A stretch of DNA of 64,000 bases, taken from NCBI GenBank assembly GCA_963585895.1, contig CAUZXS010002423.1, forward strand, positions 108,501-172,500, in the 5' to 3' direction. The notes under the pieces are model-generated. The model made no database searches, was not told the origin of the DNA, and saw only the letters and a program-made list of their open reading frames with translations. Numbering within the stretch: position 1 is the first letter of the stretch; the number at the start of each line of letters is the position of its first letter. The DNA is from Sepioteuthis lessoniana (taxonomy: Eukaryota; Mollusca; Cephalopoda; Myopsida; Loliginidae). Position numbers and translations under genes: made by a program. Below, in pieces: positions 22,500 through 33,376 of this stretch.

Positions 22500-22627
22500 A
22501 GGTTAAAGAGCACCAATGCCCTACTATTTACCTAAAAGTGAGGGTAGAAATGGATACATGTCTTTTTCAAGGGTATTAGTACAAAGTGAAAGCAAATCAT
22601 TCCAGCAGAAGTTCAAATGTACACATA
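22500..22627 (-). repeat. SINE-B fragment
   Basis: Middle of SINE-B (CCCTACTATTTACC, GGATACATGTCTTTTTCAAG). The head side is replaced by SINE-A. Confidence 0.6.
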
Positions 22628-22876
22628 AGTTGGCGACTTTAGTCGAGAATGAACCGTAGGCTCCCCTTTTAATAGCTATTTCACCAAAGTGTAGGGGAGG
22701 GTGCTACTCCTTTCCCTGGATTGCTCCACTTTACCCTTGATCCTTACCTTATAGTGCTGAGTGTTAAGCAAGGTGGCATCAAGTACCATTTTTTTAAGTC
22801 TTTGGTATGACTCAACCTGGGATTGAACCCCGGTCTTCCGGATCATTGGCAAACACTCAACTCATTAGGCCAATAC
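22628..22876 (-). repeat. SINE-A, full length
   Basis: Tail complement AAGTTGGCGACTTTAGTCGA on the left, B-box complement CTGGGATTGAACCCCGGT, head to 22876. Replaces or splits a SINE-B. Confidence 0.9.
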
Positions 22877-23991
22877 ACACACATATATTGTTGGGATGTC
22901 TAAAAATACATAAAGAACTTCCTACTTGATATCACAAACATTCCTTTTAAAGTGTTATTTTCCAATTGCTAATACAAATGAAAAAGACGCATTTTTTTTT
23001 TCATCAGGATGTCCTAAAAGATTTTCTTAATGGTTTCTAAACTTTCCCTGTACCAATAGCAATAGAGCACATTAAACTCTTCATAGACAGTAATCTGTTG
23101 GATTATTGTCTTGGTATAAGCTATCAACAACTTCCTGTTTGAAATAAATAGACACTGACATTGTATTCTGGGAAAAATGAATCTTCTAATAACTATGAAT
23201 GTAAGCCATTTAATGTGGCATTTCCTGCAAGAAATGAGCATCTTGCCAATATTAGATTTACTATCCAGATTTGCCTCTTTGGAATTTGGCCTTTGCGAGA
23301 TGCAATGCTGAATTTGATTGTGCAATCATTATTGACTTGCAACTTCATACCAATCATTTTTGTGTTAACTGGAACAAAACTTTTTTCACAAGTTTATTAC
23401 TTACTTTTATATCACACCTTCCAACAGGATCTGACATAAATTAACACATATGCAGACAGTCTGGAACAGTCACATGACAAGAAAAACAACTTTTTTCTAG
23501 CCAATAGTAATTAAGAGAAAAATTCTAAAACTGTTTATGTTGGAGCTTCACCACTCTGTATAAAAATAGCTGAAAAACTAGACACTGGTCAGTCATTGCC
23601 ATTTACCATATATCTCCTTCAGACATGTATTCCCTTTTGAACAACATAATCAAAATTAAGATCAAGATTCTCACCAATCAAGTAGTTAGTCAGGTTTATC
23701 TATTATTAAAAAGCAAAACAGAAACATCACATCAGAAAAGATTTTCATAACAAGGACTCTTGCACTCGCCTCTAATATATGCAACACACACATAAAGGAC
23801 ATTCCATTTAATATCATTAATATTCCCTTTTGACCTTTGCTAAATCTCATCCAATAAATTTGTGTTCGTTATTGTTTCACAATCTTATTTCACGTCATTT
23901 AAACATCATTTTCAGCATTCCTTCTTTCTATTTGCTCTTTGATTTGCCTAGTAGACAGGAAAGAGAAGTTTTTATATAGATATATCTATAG

Positions 23992-24022
<31 letters not shown>

Positions 24023-24044
24023 ACAGTTATTGATGTATGTATTT
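22877..24044. other. Unassigned stretch
   Basis: No supported gene. Opposed open frames of ~100 codons at 23014-23439 lack any family signature. (CA)n(TA)n at 23993-24022. Confidence 0.45.
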
Positions 24045-24305
24045 ACAAACCTCTCCGCACGGGCAGGATGAGACATAAGGCCAATTTTTAAGTGGAGTTT
24101 AACAAGTTTGAAGTCAGAGTTTTCCTTCTTCTAGACTGGTTACCTAAGACTGAAGAATCCAGTCTGGCCGACTATTTACCCATTGGAAAGTAATTGGATT
24201 CATACATTTCCCAAGGGTATTACCACTATGTGAAATGCAATCAGCCTTGTTCAGGATTTGGACTCAGGTCGATGTGTCCATTTCCAACGATAATAACCAT
24301 TACCC
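24045..24305 (-). repeat. SINE-B, near full length
   Basis: Tail CAAACCTCTCCGCACGGGC on the left, body, and B-box complement CAGGATTTGGACTCAGG near 24255. Confidence 0.8.
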
Positions 24306-24351
24306 GATGGAAAAAGAAACTGAATGTTTGATTTGGTGTCATTATATTTTC

Positions 24352-24606
24352 TCATTGTCTAGTGGGTAGAGTGTTCGCCAATGGCCCGGGAGACCAGGAT
24401 TCAATCCCAGGTCGACTCTTAAAAAGACTTAAAAATATGGTACCCAATACTTCCTTGCTTAACACTCAGCATTATAAAGTACATATCAAGGGTAAAGTGG
24501 AAAAATCCAGGGAAAGGAGTAGTGCCTTCTCCTACACCTCGGTGTAGTAGCTTTTGAAAAGAAAGCTTTCAGGTCATCCTTGACTACGGCTGCCAAATTT
24601 ACTTAC
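24352..24606 (+). repeat. SINE-A, full length
   Basis: A-box region CTAGTGGGTAGAGTGTTCGCC and tail CAAATTTACTTACTT. Clear member of the family. Confidence 0.9.
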
Positions 24607-24609
24607 TTA

Positions 24610-24656
24610 TATTTCATGGCATTTCAACCCTTGTTGGTTATCTAATACCAAATCCT
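24610..24656 (-). repeat. C/D-type tail fragment
   Basis: Isolated minus-strand hairpin tail TCAACCCTTGTTGGTTATC shared by SINE-C and SINE-D, with neither head nor body. Confidence 0.55.
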
Positions 24657-24657
24657 G

Positions 24658-24795
24658 CTATTACGTTCACTTTCGGGCAAATACCCTTATCCTCCCAGCT
24701 ATGGGTTAAATAGTACCACTACTGTTCTTCTAGGAGAATAGCATTGGCATTAAATAACCTACAAAGGTTGATATGCCATTAAACAAAGAAACCAA
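24658..24795 (+). repeat. SINE-C, 3' half
   Basis: Begins at ATTACGTTCACTTTCGGGC and contains CCCAGCTATGGGTTAAATAG, the hairpin tail and ACAAAGAAACCAA. Its tRNA-like head is missing. Confidence 0.75.
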
Positions 24796-25061
24796 CCATC
24801 AAAAAATAAACCAGGTTCTTTAATATATCTCCATTTTCGGCCAAATTGATATTCTCTTTCTCTTATTCCTTTATCGGCCACCTTGTCTGGGCACAATGCA
24901 CTTCCATTTCATTCTTGATCTTACCCTTCTTCATATTGGCTCAAATCACTAGACAATTTCATCTAATCATCATGGTGCCACAACAGGATGGCATCACTGA
25001 AAATAATATCTTCACTCCAAACTATCTAATGTGTAACAAATACTTCTCTTTTATATGGTTA

Positions 25062-25305
25062 CTTGGCCCAGCGGTTAGAGTGTTCGCCAATGGCCCAGGA
25101 GACCTGGGTTCAATCCCAGGTCGAGTCATACCAAAGACTTTAAAAATGGAACTTGATACCACCTTGCTTAACACTCAGCATTATAAGGTACGGTTCAAGG
25201 GTAAAGTGGAGCAATCCAGGGAATGGAGTAGTGCCCTCCCCTACACCTTGGTGTAGTAGCTATCGAAAAGGGAGCCTTCGGGTCACCCTCGACTATGGTC
25301 GCTAA
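25062..25305 (+). repeat. SINE-A, full length, well conserved
   Basis: GCGGTTAGAGTGTTCGCCAA and GGTTCAATCCCAGGTCGAG preserve A and B boxes well; CCTACACCTTGGTGTAGTAG present. Little decay, so probably a young insert. The 136-codon frame that runs through it is not a gene. Confidence 0.9.
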
Positions 25306-26001
25306 CTTAATTATATTGTGAACATACTTTAGCAGAAAGTTTGTTAGATTTTCATGTGAACATGTCCTGGCCTTTAAACACTGTGTAAATTCTGTGTTTC
25401 AAAACATTAACTATATAAATTCTTATTTTTAATTAATAAAAACCAGATAAAATGAATAAATGCTAAATTGGGTATTAAATTAGCTTCCCACAAATTCCAT
25501 TAAGTAAATGCATATTATATTATGAAAGATGTTTTTTCCAGAATTTTCAAGCCAAAAGTTAGATGTGCGTTATTATAGACAAATGCATCCATGACTAATT
25601 GCAATATTGTTTTTAATTCCTGAGTTTTTATCTCGGCTTTTATAACTACAAAAATTTTTTACAGTTAATGTGAAAACAAGCATGTTGTTTAGACATTAAT
25701 ATTTTGCCTCAGACTATTTCAGGATTTAATTACTGTCGACTGCCTGGAGGCAAAAAAGACAAGTTGATTTATTTATAGAATATTCCAAGTGACTGTATAG
25801 AACACTTCTTATATTGAAAAAATACAACTATGACTCAATTAAATGAAAATGCTAGACACACACACACACACACTTGAGATTATATATATATATATATATA
25901 TATATACATACACACACATACAAACAAGTATAGTTCTTGCAAGAAATGACAGGATTATTTATCCCATGACTGTTTAAAAATAGATATATTAAGTTGGCCA
26001 A
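25306..26001. other. Unassigned AT-rich stretch with (CA)n(TA)n
   Basis: No gene. (CA)n at 25856-25873 and (TA)n at 25880-25906. Confidence 0.5.
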
Positions 26002-26067
26002 CCATAGTCAACTCGAAGACTTCCTTTTCAATAGCTACTACACTGAGGTGATGGGGAGGGCAAACAC
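26002..26067 (-). repeat. SINE-A 3' fragment
   Basis: Only the tail half, ending at GGGGAGGGC. Mirrors the plus-strand fragment at 26218-26302 across ~150 bp of unrelated sequence. Confidence 0.7.
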
Positions 26068-26217
26068 AAAATTAAAAATAAAAAATAAAATAAACAGAAA
26101 AAAAACAATCTATAAACTGTATAAACTCACATAAAATGCAACTTTTTGAATCCTCAATTTTAGCCTAATATTAGGGGTCGCACCATACACAATATACAAA
26201 CTAGGCCTAGCCTTGGC

Positions 26218-26302
26218 CATAGCGCCCTCCCCTACACCTCGGTGTAGTAGCTATTGAAAAGGGAGCCTTCTGGTCACCCTCGACTATGGGTGCCAGCTTA
26301 AT
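26218..26302 (+). repeat. SINE-A 3' fragment
   Basis: GCGCCCTCCCCTACACC to CGACTATGGGTGCC. It breaks at nearly the same internal point as the minus fragment at 26002-26067. Confidence 0.75.
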
Positions 26303-26317
26303 AGTTTCATGTGCTCT

Positions 26318-26455
26318 GAAGGAAATGCTAAGGGGAAAGTGATGTATTCATCCCTTTCCAAGGGCATTAGCAAGAAAGTAAAATGCAATCAGCCTCATCC
26401 AGGATTTGAACATGGGTCATCATTGTAGAATAACAATAACACATACCTCCATAAA
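26318..26455 (-). repeat. SINE-B head half
   Basis: ATTCATCCCTTTCCAAGGGC and CATCCAGGATTTGAACATGG in minus orientation. Tail side missing. Confidence 0.65.
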
Positions 26456-26645
26456 GCGTCCCGCTGGCAGACAAAAATGAAGCAGGTCGTAGCTCAGTGC
26501 CATCCTCCTTACAATGCTAAACTGAAGCTGGTTTATATAATAAAATACTTTCACTTACTTACAAGCAGACAATGATGATCTATGCAATGGAATAGTCCGC
26601 TTGTGCACAATGGGGTGCCCCAAGGCACCATAAATAGTTCCCATT

Positions 26646-26937
26646 GGAGGTGCCCGTGGTGTAATGGTTATCGCCGAAGGAATTGGACACGACGATACGA
26701 GTTCAAATCCTGGACGAGACTGATTGCATTTCACATAGCACTAATACCCTTGGGAAAGGTATGAATCGAATTATTCTCCCTCCAGCTATGGGTAAATAGT
26801 AGGACAGACGAGGTTCTTCAGCCTTGGTGAGGCAACTAGTCTAGGAGAAGGAAAACTCTGAATTCAAACCTGTTAAACTCCGCTTAAAAATTGACCTTGT
26901 GTCATATCCTGCTCGAGCGGAGGGGTTGGTAAATATG
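26646..26937 (+). repeat. SINE-B, full length with 16-bp TSD (reference copy)
   Basis: 292-bp element flanked by ATAAATAGTTCCCATT at 26630-26645 and 26938-26953. tRNA-like head: GGTGCCCGTGGTGTAATGG (A-box) and ACGAGTTCAAATCCTGG (B-box). Body: CTTGGGAAAGGTATGAATCG, CTCCAGCTATGGGTAAATAG, AGGCAACTAGTCTAGGAGAA. The tail is CGGAGGGGTTGGTAAATATG with no poly(A). Perfect TSD and low decay mark a recent insertion. Confidence 0.92.
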
Positions 26938-27139
26938 ATAAATAGTTCCCATTCCTCAATCGGGAATTGAGTTTCCTGTCTTCACGACTGATTGCTCTTT
27001 GTTAACGCAATTAATTACTCTCGACTATCGCAAATAATTGCCCTACGCAACCTGACAAATCCCAAAATCATGTCCATTTACTCTGATAATAATCATTTCA
27101 CTAGAAGAGAATACTCTTGAAGAAGAACATAGAATGGAA

Positions 27140-27730
27140 AGTTTGGTTTCTTGGCATATCAAACATTATAGCTTATTTAATGCCAAATCCTCTTTGTATA
27201 TATAATCTAAATATGATTTGTAAACAAATTTTGTAGGCAACATTTTAAAATAAGCCTGAGTCCATTTTTTGCACACAGTTAAAATGTTCCAAGTATTTGT
27301 ATCTAACACTAATAATTCTATTCAATATTAATCTTTGCACACAATTAAATGGTTCCAAGTATTGCTATGTATAACTAACAATTCAATTAAACATGAGTCA
27401 TTTGGTTACACAGAGTTAAATGACCAAACAGTTCTATTTCTAGCAATTTAGTTTAGCATTAGTCATTTGCTTGCACAGAGTTAAAATGTCAAACAGTTCT
27501 ATTTAACCCATAGATAGGACCTTATCAGGTGCTACCACCCTGGATCAGAGTGAACTTGGGAGCAATGGCAATGAAGAGGTACTCTGCATTCCTCAAAGCT
27601 CCAACATTAATGGAACCTCACCATCAGATTGTTTAGTGTCCTATCCAGGATACTTGTTGGTGGGAGGGGGGGGGCTTACCTCTCTGAGAGATGCAGTCAG
27701 TGTATACTCCAGCCCCAGGCCAATGGACTG
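27140..27730 (-). repeat. SINE-D with 9-bp TSD
   Basis: AGAATGGAA at 27131-27139 and 27731-27739 flank a copy with tail, about four body units and head. Confidence 0.85.
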
Positions 27731-27841
27731 AGAATGGAAGGGTTGAAATATAATTACAATACCATACATAAACAGAGTGAAATATCTGAAGGAAAAACCT
27801 GGTATACAACACATAGAAACACTATAGTGCCCATACTGAAC

Positions 27842-27980
27842 CACATGAATCCACCCTTTTATTTCCACACAGTCATGGGTTAAATAGTACCAAGAGTGTT
27901 GTTCTTCAAGCATGGTTTTGGCATTAAATAATCCACAAAGGTTGATATGCCATTAAACAAAGAAACCAAGCCAAACAACA
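27842..27980 (+). repeat. SINE-C, 3' half
   Basis: CATGGGTTAAATAGTACC, the hairpin tail with AATCCACAAAGGTTGATATG, then AAACAAAGAAACCAAGCC. Confidence 0.7.
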
Positions 27981-27984
27981 TGAA

Positions 27985-28395
27985 TCCATCAACTCTATAC
28001 CCAGGTATGGGTAAATAGATGAGCAGACTGGAATCTTTACCCTTGTGGCAACCAATCTAAGAGAAAGAAAACTGAATTCAAACTTACAGCCAGGGGCAAC
28101 CCGAGAGCAACCTGAAAGCTTTCTTTTATATAGCTACTACACTGAGGTAGAGGGGGAGGGCACTACTCCTTTACCTTAGATGCTTCACTTACTCTTGATT
28201 CATACTTTATAATGCTGAGTGTTAAGTAAGTAGGCATCAAGTACCATTTTTTGAGCCTTTGGTATGACTTGACCTGGGATTGAACCCTGGTCTCCTGGAC
28301 CATTGGCAAACACTTTAACCATTATGTCAGCAGTACTCTGCTTAAAAATTGATTTTGCATTGCATCCTGCCAGTAGAAAAGGTATTGGGTAAATA
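27985..28395 (+). repeat. SINE-B split by SINE-A
   Basis: Body at 27985-28086 (GTATGGGTAAATAG, GAATTCAAACTTA) and tail at 28339-28395 (CTTAAAAATTGATTTTGC, TTGGGTAAATAC), separated by a minus-strand SINE-A. Head missing. Confidence 0.65.
28090..28332 (-). repeat. SINE-A inside SINE-B
   Basis: Near full length; B-box complement GGGATTGAACCCTGGTC. A clean TSD is not visible. Confidence 0.8.
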
Positions 28396-29199
28396 CAAAC
28401 AGCTTAATACACTTCGAAGGGAATCTTTCATTAATCAATGGTGAGACTAGGTTGCTAATGCACAACAAAGTTTTATGCATTCGTGTATGTTTGTGTTAAA
28501 AAAAACAATAGTTAATCATGTCTCATGTCAACAAACAAATCTTTCCATTTTAGTAAGAGATTACTGGCATTGCTGTAAATCCAATGACCATACACTGACA
28601 TTGGCTTAATCCTCAACACATTGTTGCAAACACGACAAATGCAAATTCTTCCTTTCCCCTTTCTATATTGGCAAGAACTACTATGTTAGAGGGAGAGCTA
28701 TTTGAGTAACACCAGCCTTTTAAAAGAAAGTTAACAATTGACTAGGAAATATGAGGAAAAAAGACTACACTTTAAAGATAGTACAAAGGATTGGGTCATT
28801 AAAGCGAGATTTAAAGAAGAAAAAGAAATTTTAAAAAAGTTTTTGATCAGAGAAAGTGTCCCCACCTTTGTTGTGTATTACTGAACTTTTTGAGGGATTT
28901 GTTCTGCCTTTTTTTGTGTACATTATTTCTTTTTGACTCTTTACCAGTGTGTCTGTATGATTTCTTTATTTAGAAAATTTTCAAAGTCATACTGCCAGCA
29001 GCCTTTGAACTGTGAGATTGATGTCACTCACTGACAAAATAAAAACAAGGTTTCCTTTGGGTTTTTTTTTTTTTTTTTCATTAAATTTATTTTTCTGGTC
29101 TGTTTTATTGTTGTTGTTCTTAATTTTGCCTGCCCCAGTTCTTTGTTATGAAATTCAGCGGCTTGACTTGGAAAGTCAGTAAGCAGTACAGATTTGAAA
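28396..29199. other. Unassigned stretch
   Basis: No gene recognised. A T-run of about 18 lies near 29062-29079. Confidence 0.4.
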
Positions 29200-29395
29200 G
29201 GCAGTATATCTAAGATGTGTCAGTGTATATATCTAAATAGGTGTTTCATCTCTAATCTGTTGCCTTTTGGTTGTGTAGATCTCAAATGCATCTCCACAAT
29301 AAGGTAGGTAAAATGTTAAATGTGATTAGAGTTAAAATTTTTTCTAGAAATCTTTTCCCCTGTCATTTTATCAGCCATTATAAAATACAGTATTA
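29200..29395 (+). repeat. Unknown repeat K, copy 1
   Basis: Direct repeat of 31880-32072; shared segments include AGTGTATATATCTAAA-type sequence, TTAAATGTGATTAGAGTTAA and GAAATCTTTTCCCC. It ends at the first base of the RTE LINE. Shorter relatives are at 34390-34435 and 47370-47420. Confidence 0.55.
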
Positions 29396-31447
29396 GAATT
29401 GAGAAACAGATTCGAAACACTACAAGAAAAGACGGAAAAAAGTACACCAAACGACGAATACGAAAATTTCGTCAATGCACACCTTGAGGCAGCAGCAAAA
29501 TACATTCCAACAAAAATTAAAACTAAATATAGAGTCCCATGGGAAACCTTGGCGGTGAGAGAAAAACGTGCACTAGTGAAAACAGCCTCCAAAAACTATC
29601 GAAAAAACCCAACAAACACAAATGCCTTAAAACTAAAAACGGCACAATATCAATTAGCAGGCATATATATAAAGGAACAGACAGAATACATTCAAAATCA
29701 GATAGATAAGATCAGAGACTCGGTAGAAGATAGACAATCTAGAATTGCCTGGCAAACAATAAACGAAGTGAGCAGAAGAAAGAACACAGCCAAAGCAAAA
29801 CTTAAAGCAGCAAACCAACAAGAAAGAATAAAACTGTGGAAACAGCACTTCGAAAACTTACTTGGAAACCCACCAAAAATAACGCATGAACCAATCACCA
29901 GAATAATTAGCAAACATTTAGACATTAAACTTGGACCGTTCACACAAGGAGAACTCGACTCGGTTCTCAGAAAAATTAAAAATAGGAAAGCTGCAGGACT
30001 GGACGAAATTCCCCCGGAAGTATGGAAGACCAGACAATTCGACGACATACTGCTCCGACACTGCAACTTAGTATACAATCAAAATCCGATAGATAGATGG
30101 ACGAAGGGATGCATACTCCCCTTCCCTAAAAAGGGGGACCTCGGATTAGCCAAAAACTACCGAGGCATAACACTTACATCCATAGCTGCCAAAATCTACA
30201 ATGCCCTACTACGAAACCGAATAGAACCCGAAATCGACAACATACTTAGAAAAAACCAAAATGGCTTCCGAAGAAATAGATCTACGACCTCACAAATACT
30301 AACCATCCGCAGAATCCTTGAAGGTGTACGGGCAAAGAACCTACAAGCGACATTAATATTTGTCGACTTTACCAAGGCTTTCGACTCCATTCACAGAGGA
30401 AAGATGGAACAAATCCTACTAGCGTACGGCATACCTAAAGAAACCGTAGCGGCAATAACGATTCTCTATAGAAACACTAAAGTAAAAGTACGATCACCAG
30501 ATGGAGACACAGAATACTTCGACATTGTAGCAGGAGTACTACAAGGGGACACGCTGGCTCCGTATCTCTTTATCATTTGTCTAGACTACGTACTTAGAAC
30601 ATCGATTGACAAAATCAAAGAGAATGGCTTCGAACTGACGAAGAAAAGAAGCAGAAGATATCCCGCAACAACAATTACCGACGCCGACTACGCCGATGAC
30701 ATAGCGATACTGGCAAATACACCTGACCAAGCCGAAACACTTCTGCATAGCCTGGAACGAGCAGCAGCAAGCATAGGCCTCCATGTTAATGCACACAAAA
30801 CGGAATATATGTGCTATAACCAAACGGGGGACATCTCCACTCTAGAAGGAACCCCTCTTAAACTAGTAGACAAATTCACGTACCTAGGAAGCAGCGTCGA
30901 ATCAACCGAAAAGGACATCGAAACGAGGTTAACGAAAGCATGGACAGCTATCAATAGGCTATCGACTATATGGAAATCAGACCTAACCAATAAAATGAAA
31001 CGCAGTTTCTTCCAGGCAGCGGTCACATCGATACTGCTATATGGATGCACTACATGGACGCTAACAAAACGGCTGGAGAAGAAACTAGATGGCAATTACA
31101 CAAGAATGCTGCGTGCAATCCTCAACAAGTCCTGGCAGCGGCACCCCACAAGACACCAACTGTACGGCCACCTGCCCCCTATCACGAAATCTATTCAAGT
31201 TAGGCGAACCAGACATGCAGGACATTGCTGGAGAAGCAGAGATGAACTCATAAGAGATGTACTCTTATGGATCCCCACACACGGCCGCGCAAAAGCAGGA
31301 CGACCAGCACGAACGTACATTCAGCAGCTATGTGAGGATACAGGTTGTTGTCCTGAAGACCTACCTAGGGCGATGAACGATAGGGAGGAGTGGCGAGAGA
31401 GGGTCAGGGATATCCGTGCTGCCAGCACGATATGATGATGATGATAT
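29396..31447 (+). mobile_element. RTE-type LINE, 5'-truncated
   Basis: About 2.05 kb ending in (GAT)n, the microsatellite-style 3' end of RTE elements, with essentially no 3' UTR between stop and tail. The apurinic endonuclease and everything before it is missing, as in typical incomplete reverse transcription. It lies between two direct copies of repeat K and is followed within ~10 bp by a SINE-B. At least five more damaged 3' ends of this family are in the window (2.1, 5.7, 36.2, 53.8 and 55.1 kb). Confidence 0.9.
29399..31435 (+). CDS. RTE LINE reverse transcriptase, N-truncated
   Basis: 678 codons, open throughout. An in-frame TAA at 29381-29383 and a TTG first codon show there is no real start: the frame begins where the insert begins. 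Residues ~1-190 are a linker; the RT palm/fingers run ~200-480 with KNRKAAGLDEIPPEV, FPKKGDLGLAKNYRGITL, FVDFTKAFDSIH (motif A aspartate D323), GVLQGDTLAP and YADD at 431-434. The ~200-residue C-terminus carries LLYGCTTWTLTKR and CWRSRDELIRDV, typical of this RTE group. It would copy element RNA at a nicked target, but without its endonuclease it cannot nick. The lack of any stop in 2 kb suggests a recent insertion. Confidence 0.9.
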   Translation: MRNRFETLQEKTEKSTPNDEYENFVNAHLEAAAKYIPTKIKTKYRVPWETLAVREKRALVKTASKNYRKNPTNTNALKLKTAQYQLAGIYIKEQTEYIQNQIDKIRDSVEDRQSRIAWQTINEVSRRKNTAKAKLKAANQQERIKLWKQHFENLLGNPPKITHEPITRIISKHLDIKLGPFTQGELDSVLRKIKNRKAAGLDEIPPEVWKTRQFDDILLRHCNLVYNQNPIDRWTKGCILPFPKKGDLGLAKNYRGITLTSIAAKIYNALLRNRIEPEIDNILRKNQNGFRRNRSTTSQILTIRRILEGVRAKNLQATLIFVDFTKAFDSIHRGKMEQILLAYGIPKETVAAITILYRNTKVKVRSPDGDTEYFDIVAGVLQGDTLAPYLFIICLDYVLRTSIDKIKENGFELTKKRSRRYPATTITDADYADDIAILANTPDQAETLLHSLERAAASIGLHVNAHKTEYMCYNQTGDISTLEGTPLKLVDKFTYLGSSVESTEKDIETRLTKAWTAINRLSTIWKSDLTNKMKRSFFQAAVTSILLYGCTTWTLTKRLEKKLDGNYTRMLRAILNKSWQRHPTRHQLYGHLPPITKSIQVRRTRHAGHCWRSRDELIRDVLLWIPTHGRAKAGRPARTYIQQLCEDTGCCPEDLPRAMNDREEWRERVRDIRAASTI

Positions 31448-31452
31448 TATTT

Positions 31453-31738
31453 AAGAAATGCCCATAGTATAATGGTTTTCATCATTGAAAATGGGCACAT
31501 CGACTAGGGTTCATATCCAGGACAAGGCTGTTTGCATTTCACAGAACTATATTAACCTTGGGGAAAAGTATTCATTAAACTATTCTACCTCCTGTTATAA
31601 ATAGTAAGGCAGACTAGGCCCTTTAAACATGGTATGGCAGTCAGTCTAGAAGAAGGAAAACAATGCAAACCTGTTGAACTTCACTTAAAAAAAGATCTTG
31701 CGTCACATCTTGCTCATGAGGAGGGATTAATAAATACA
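31453..31738 (+). repeat. SINE-B, full length
   Basis: ATGCCCATAGTATAATGG (A-box) and AGGGTTCATATCCAGG (B-box, decayed), body, tail GAGGGATTAATAAATAC. It sits immediately downstream of the RTE (GAT)n tail. Confidence 0.8.
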
Positions 31739-31879
31739 TATATCATTTAGGAGATCTTACGATATGATGGTAATAATTTGTAATTTCAACAATCAAATTT
31801 GTTATTTTACTCATATCAACTCCAAAACCTTTTCTATTTATGCAAACCTAAATTTAGCTTTTTTTTTTAATTTGATATA

Positions 31880-32072
31880 TCCAAGATATGACAGTGTTTA
31901 TAGATAAGCAATTGTTTCATATTTAACACATTACCTACTGGGTGTCAAATGCAACCCAACAATATGCAGATTGGTAGATAAAAGGTTAAATGTGATAAGA
32001 GTTAAAATTGTTTCTGGAAATCTTTTCCATTGTAATTTTTGTCAGCCATAATAAAACAGATTATAACACTCT
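31880..32072 (+). repeat. Unknown repeat K, copy 2
   Basis: Roughly three-quarters identical by eye to 29200-29395, in the same orientation, ending at the same internal point. Confidence 0.55.
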
Positions 32073-32081
32073 ACATTATTG

Positions 32082-32310
32082 ATTGATCTGGCATGTAAAC
32101 CTATCAAGGGTTATTTTATGCCAAGGTTAAGGAATTGTGCTCATTGTATGTCCATACACATTTTGTGAAAATATTTGAGAGGGTCTTTTTTTGAAAGTCA
32201 TATTGGATGTAAATGATTTTTGAAGCAATCTATTTAACCAATAAATGGAACCCTAACGGGTACTACCACTTGGGTTAGAGTGGACCTGGGAGTAATGGCA
32301 AGGAAGTTGT
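32082..32310 (-). repeat. SINE-D2, truncated
   Basis: ATTGATTGATC-type tail, ACCTATCAAGGGTTATTTTATG, and the start of the head (GGGTTAGAGTGGACCTGGG). It is cut by a SINE-D at 32311. Confidence 0.6.
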
Positions 32311-32722
32311 ATTTCTAGCAATTCAATTTAGCATAAGTCGAAGTTAAATGGTTCCAAGTATTGTTATGAATAACTAACAATTCAATTAAACATCAGTCAT
32401 TTGTTTACACACAGTTAAGAGTCAAACAGTTCGATTTCAAGTAATTCAACTTAGCATAAGTCATTTGTTTGCACTTGGTTTAAATGTCAAACTGTTTTAT
32501 TTCATCCATGGATAGGACCCTATTAGATGCTACCACTCTGGGCCAGAGTGGACCTGGGAGCAATGGCAATAAAGGGGTACTCTGCATTCCCTAAAGCTCC
32601 AGCATTACCTGAGCCTAACTATCAGATTGTTAAGTGTAATATCCAGAATACTCATTGAGGGGGTCTTGCCCCTCTGCAGAGATGCAGTCAGAGTATTTAA
32701 CAGCCCAGGCCAACTAGGTTAA
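32311..32722 (-). repeat. SINE-D, tail-less
   Basis: Body units and complete head; joins D2 at the left without a visible hairpin tail. Confidence 0.75.
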
Positions 32723-33111
32723 GGTCAATCCGAGACCATGGTTCTCACTGGATAGTTTCACTCAGATTACCATAGCAGTTCCAGAAGTTAGTTATGAGTT
32801 AATCAGTAAGTGGGAAATGCTTGACGAGCAGTTGAATATTCCATCCCTGCTGGCTAATACTTCATGGGCCACAATGGATGATAAAAGGAAAGTGCTGCCA
32901 AAGCAATAAATAAATTACGTGCACATCATAATGTGATTACATTGTTATTCTTCATCCCAGTAGAAAAGAATATAGAACAATGGGAGAAGACAACAGAGGA
33001 CAATGAATAAGAACAAAGATAGCAAAACAAAAGAGACACAGACAGAGTGACACAAAGTGAGAGACGGGATAACCAAAATATGAAGCAAAGTAAGGAGATA
33101 GGTACTAAATA

Positions 33112-33376
33112 GTCATTCAAGTAAGGATTATGTAACACATCTAATCTCATCTATATTAATAACTGGGAAGAAGTTTTTGTTCTCTATTAGACCAATCATC
33201 ATCATCCTCATCATCATGTCGTGCCGCCAGCAGTCATTCAAGTAAGGGTTATGTAACACATCTAATCTCATCTATATTAATAACTGGGAAGAAGTTTTTG
33301 TTCTCTATTAGACCAATCATCATCATCCTCATCATCATGTTGTGCCGCCAGCAGTCATTCAAGTAAGGGTTATGTA
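33112..33376. repeat. 121-bp tandem duplication carrying an RTE 3' tip
   Basis: Units start with GTCATTCAAGTAAGG at 33112, 33233 and 33354 (third partial). The first two are nearly identical. Each unit ends with ATCATCATCCTCATCATCAT and GTCGTGCCGCCAGCA, the complement of the last ~35 bp of the RTE LINE, so a very short RTE insertion was duplicated with its flank. Confidence 0.85.

Noticed and set aside
23014-23439. Opposed ~100-codon frames as a host gene
   Set aside because: No domain, splice context or composition support; overlapping frames on both strands in AT-rich DNA.
24846-25256. 136-codon open frame
   Set aside because: Its second half is SINE-A and its first half has no recognisable similarity.
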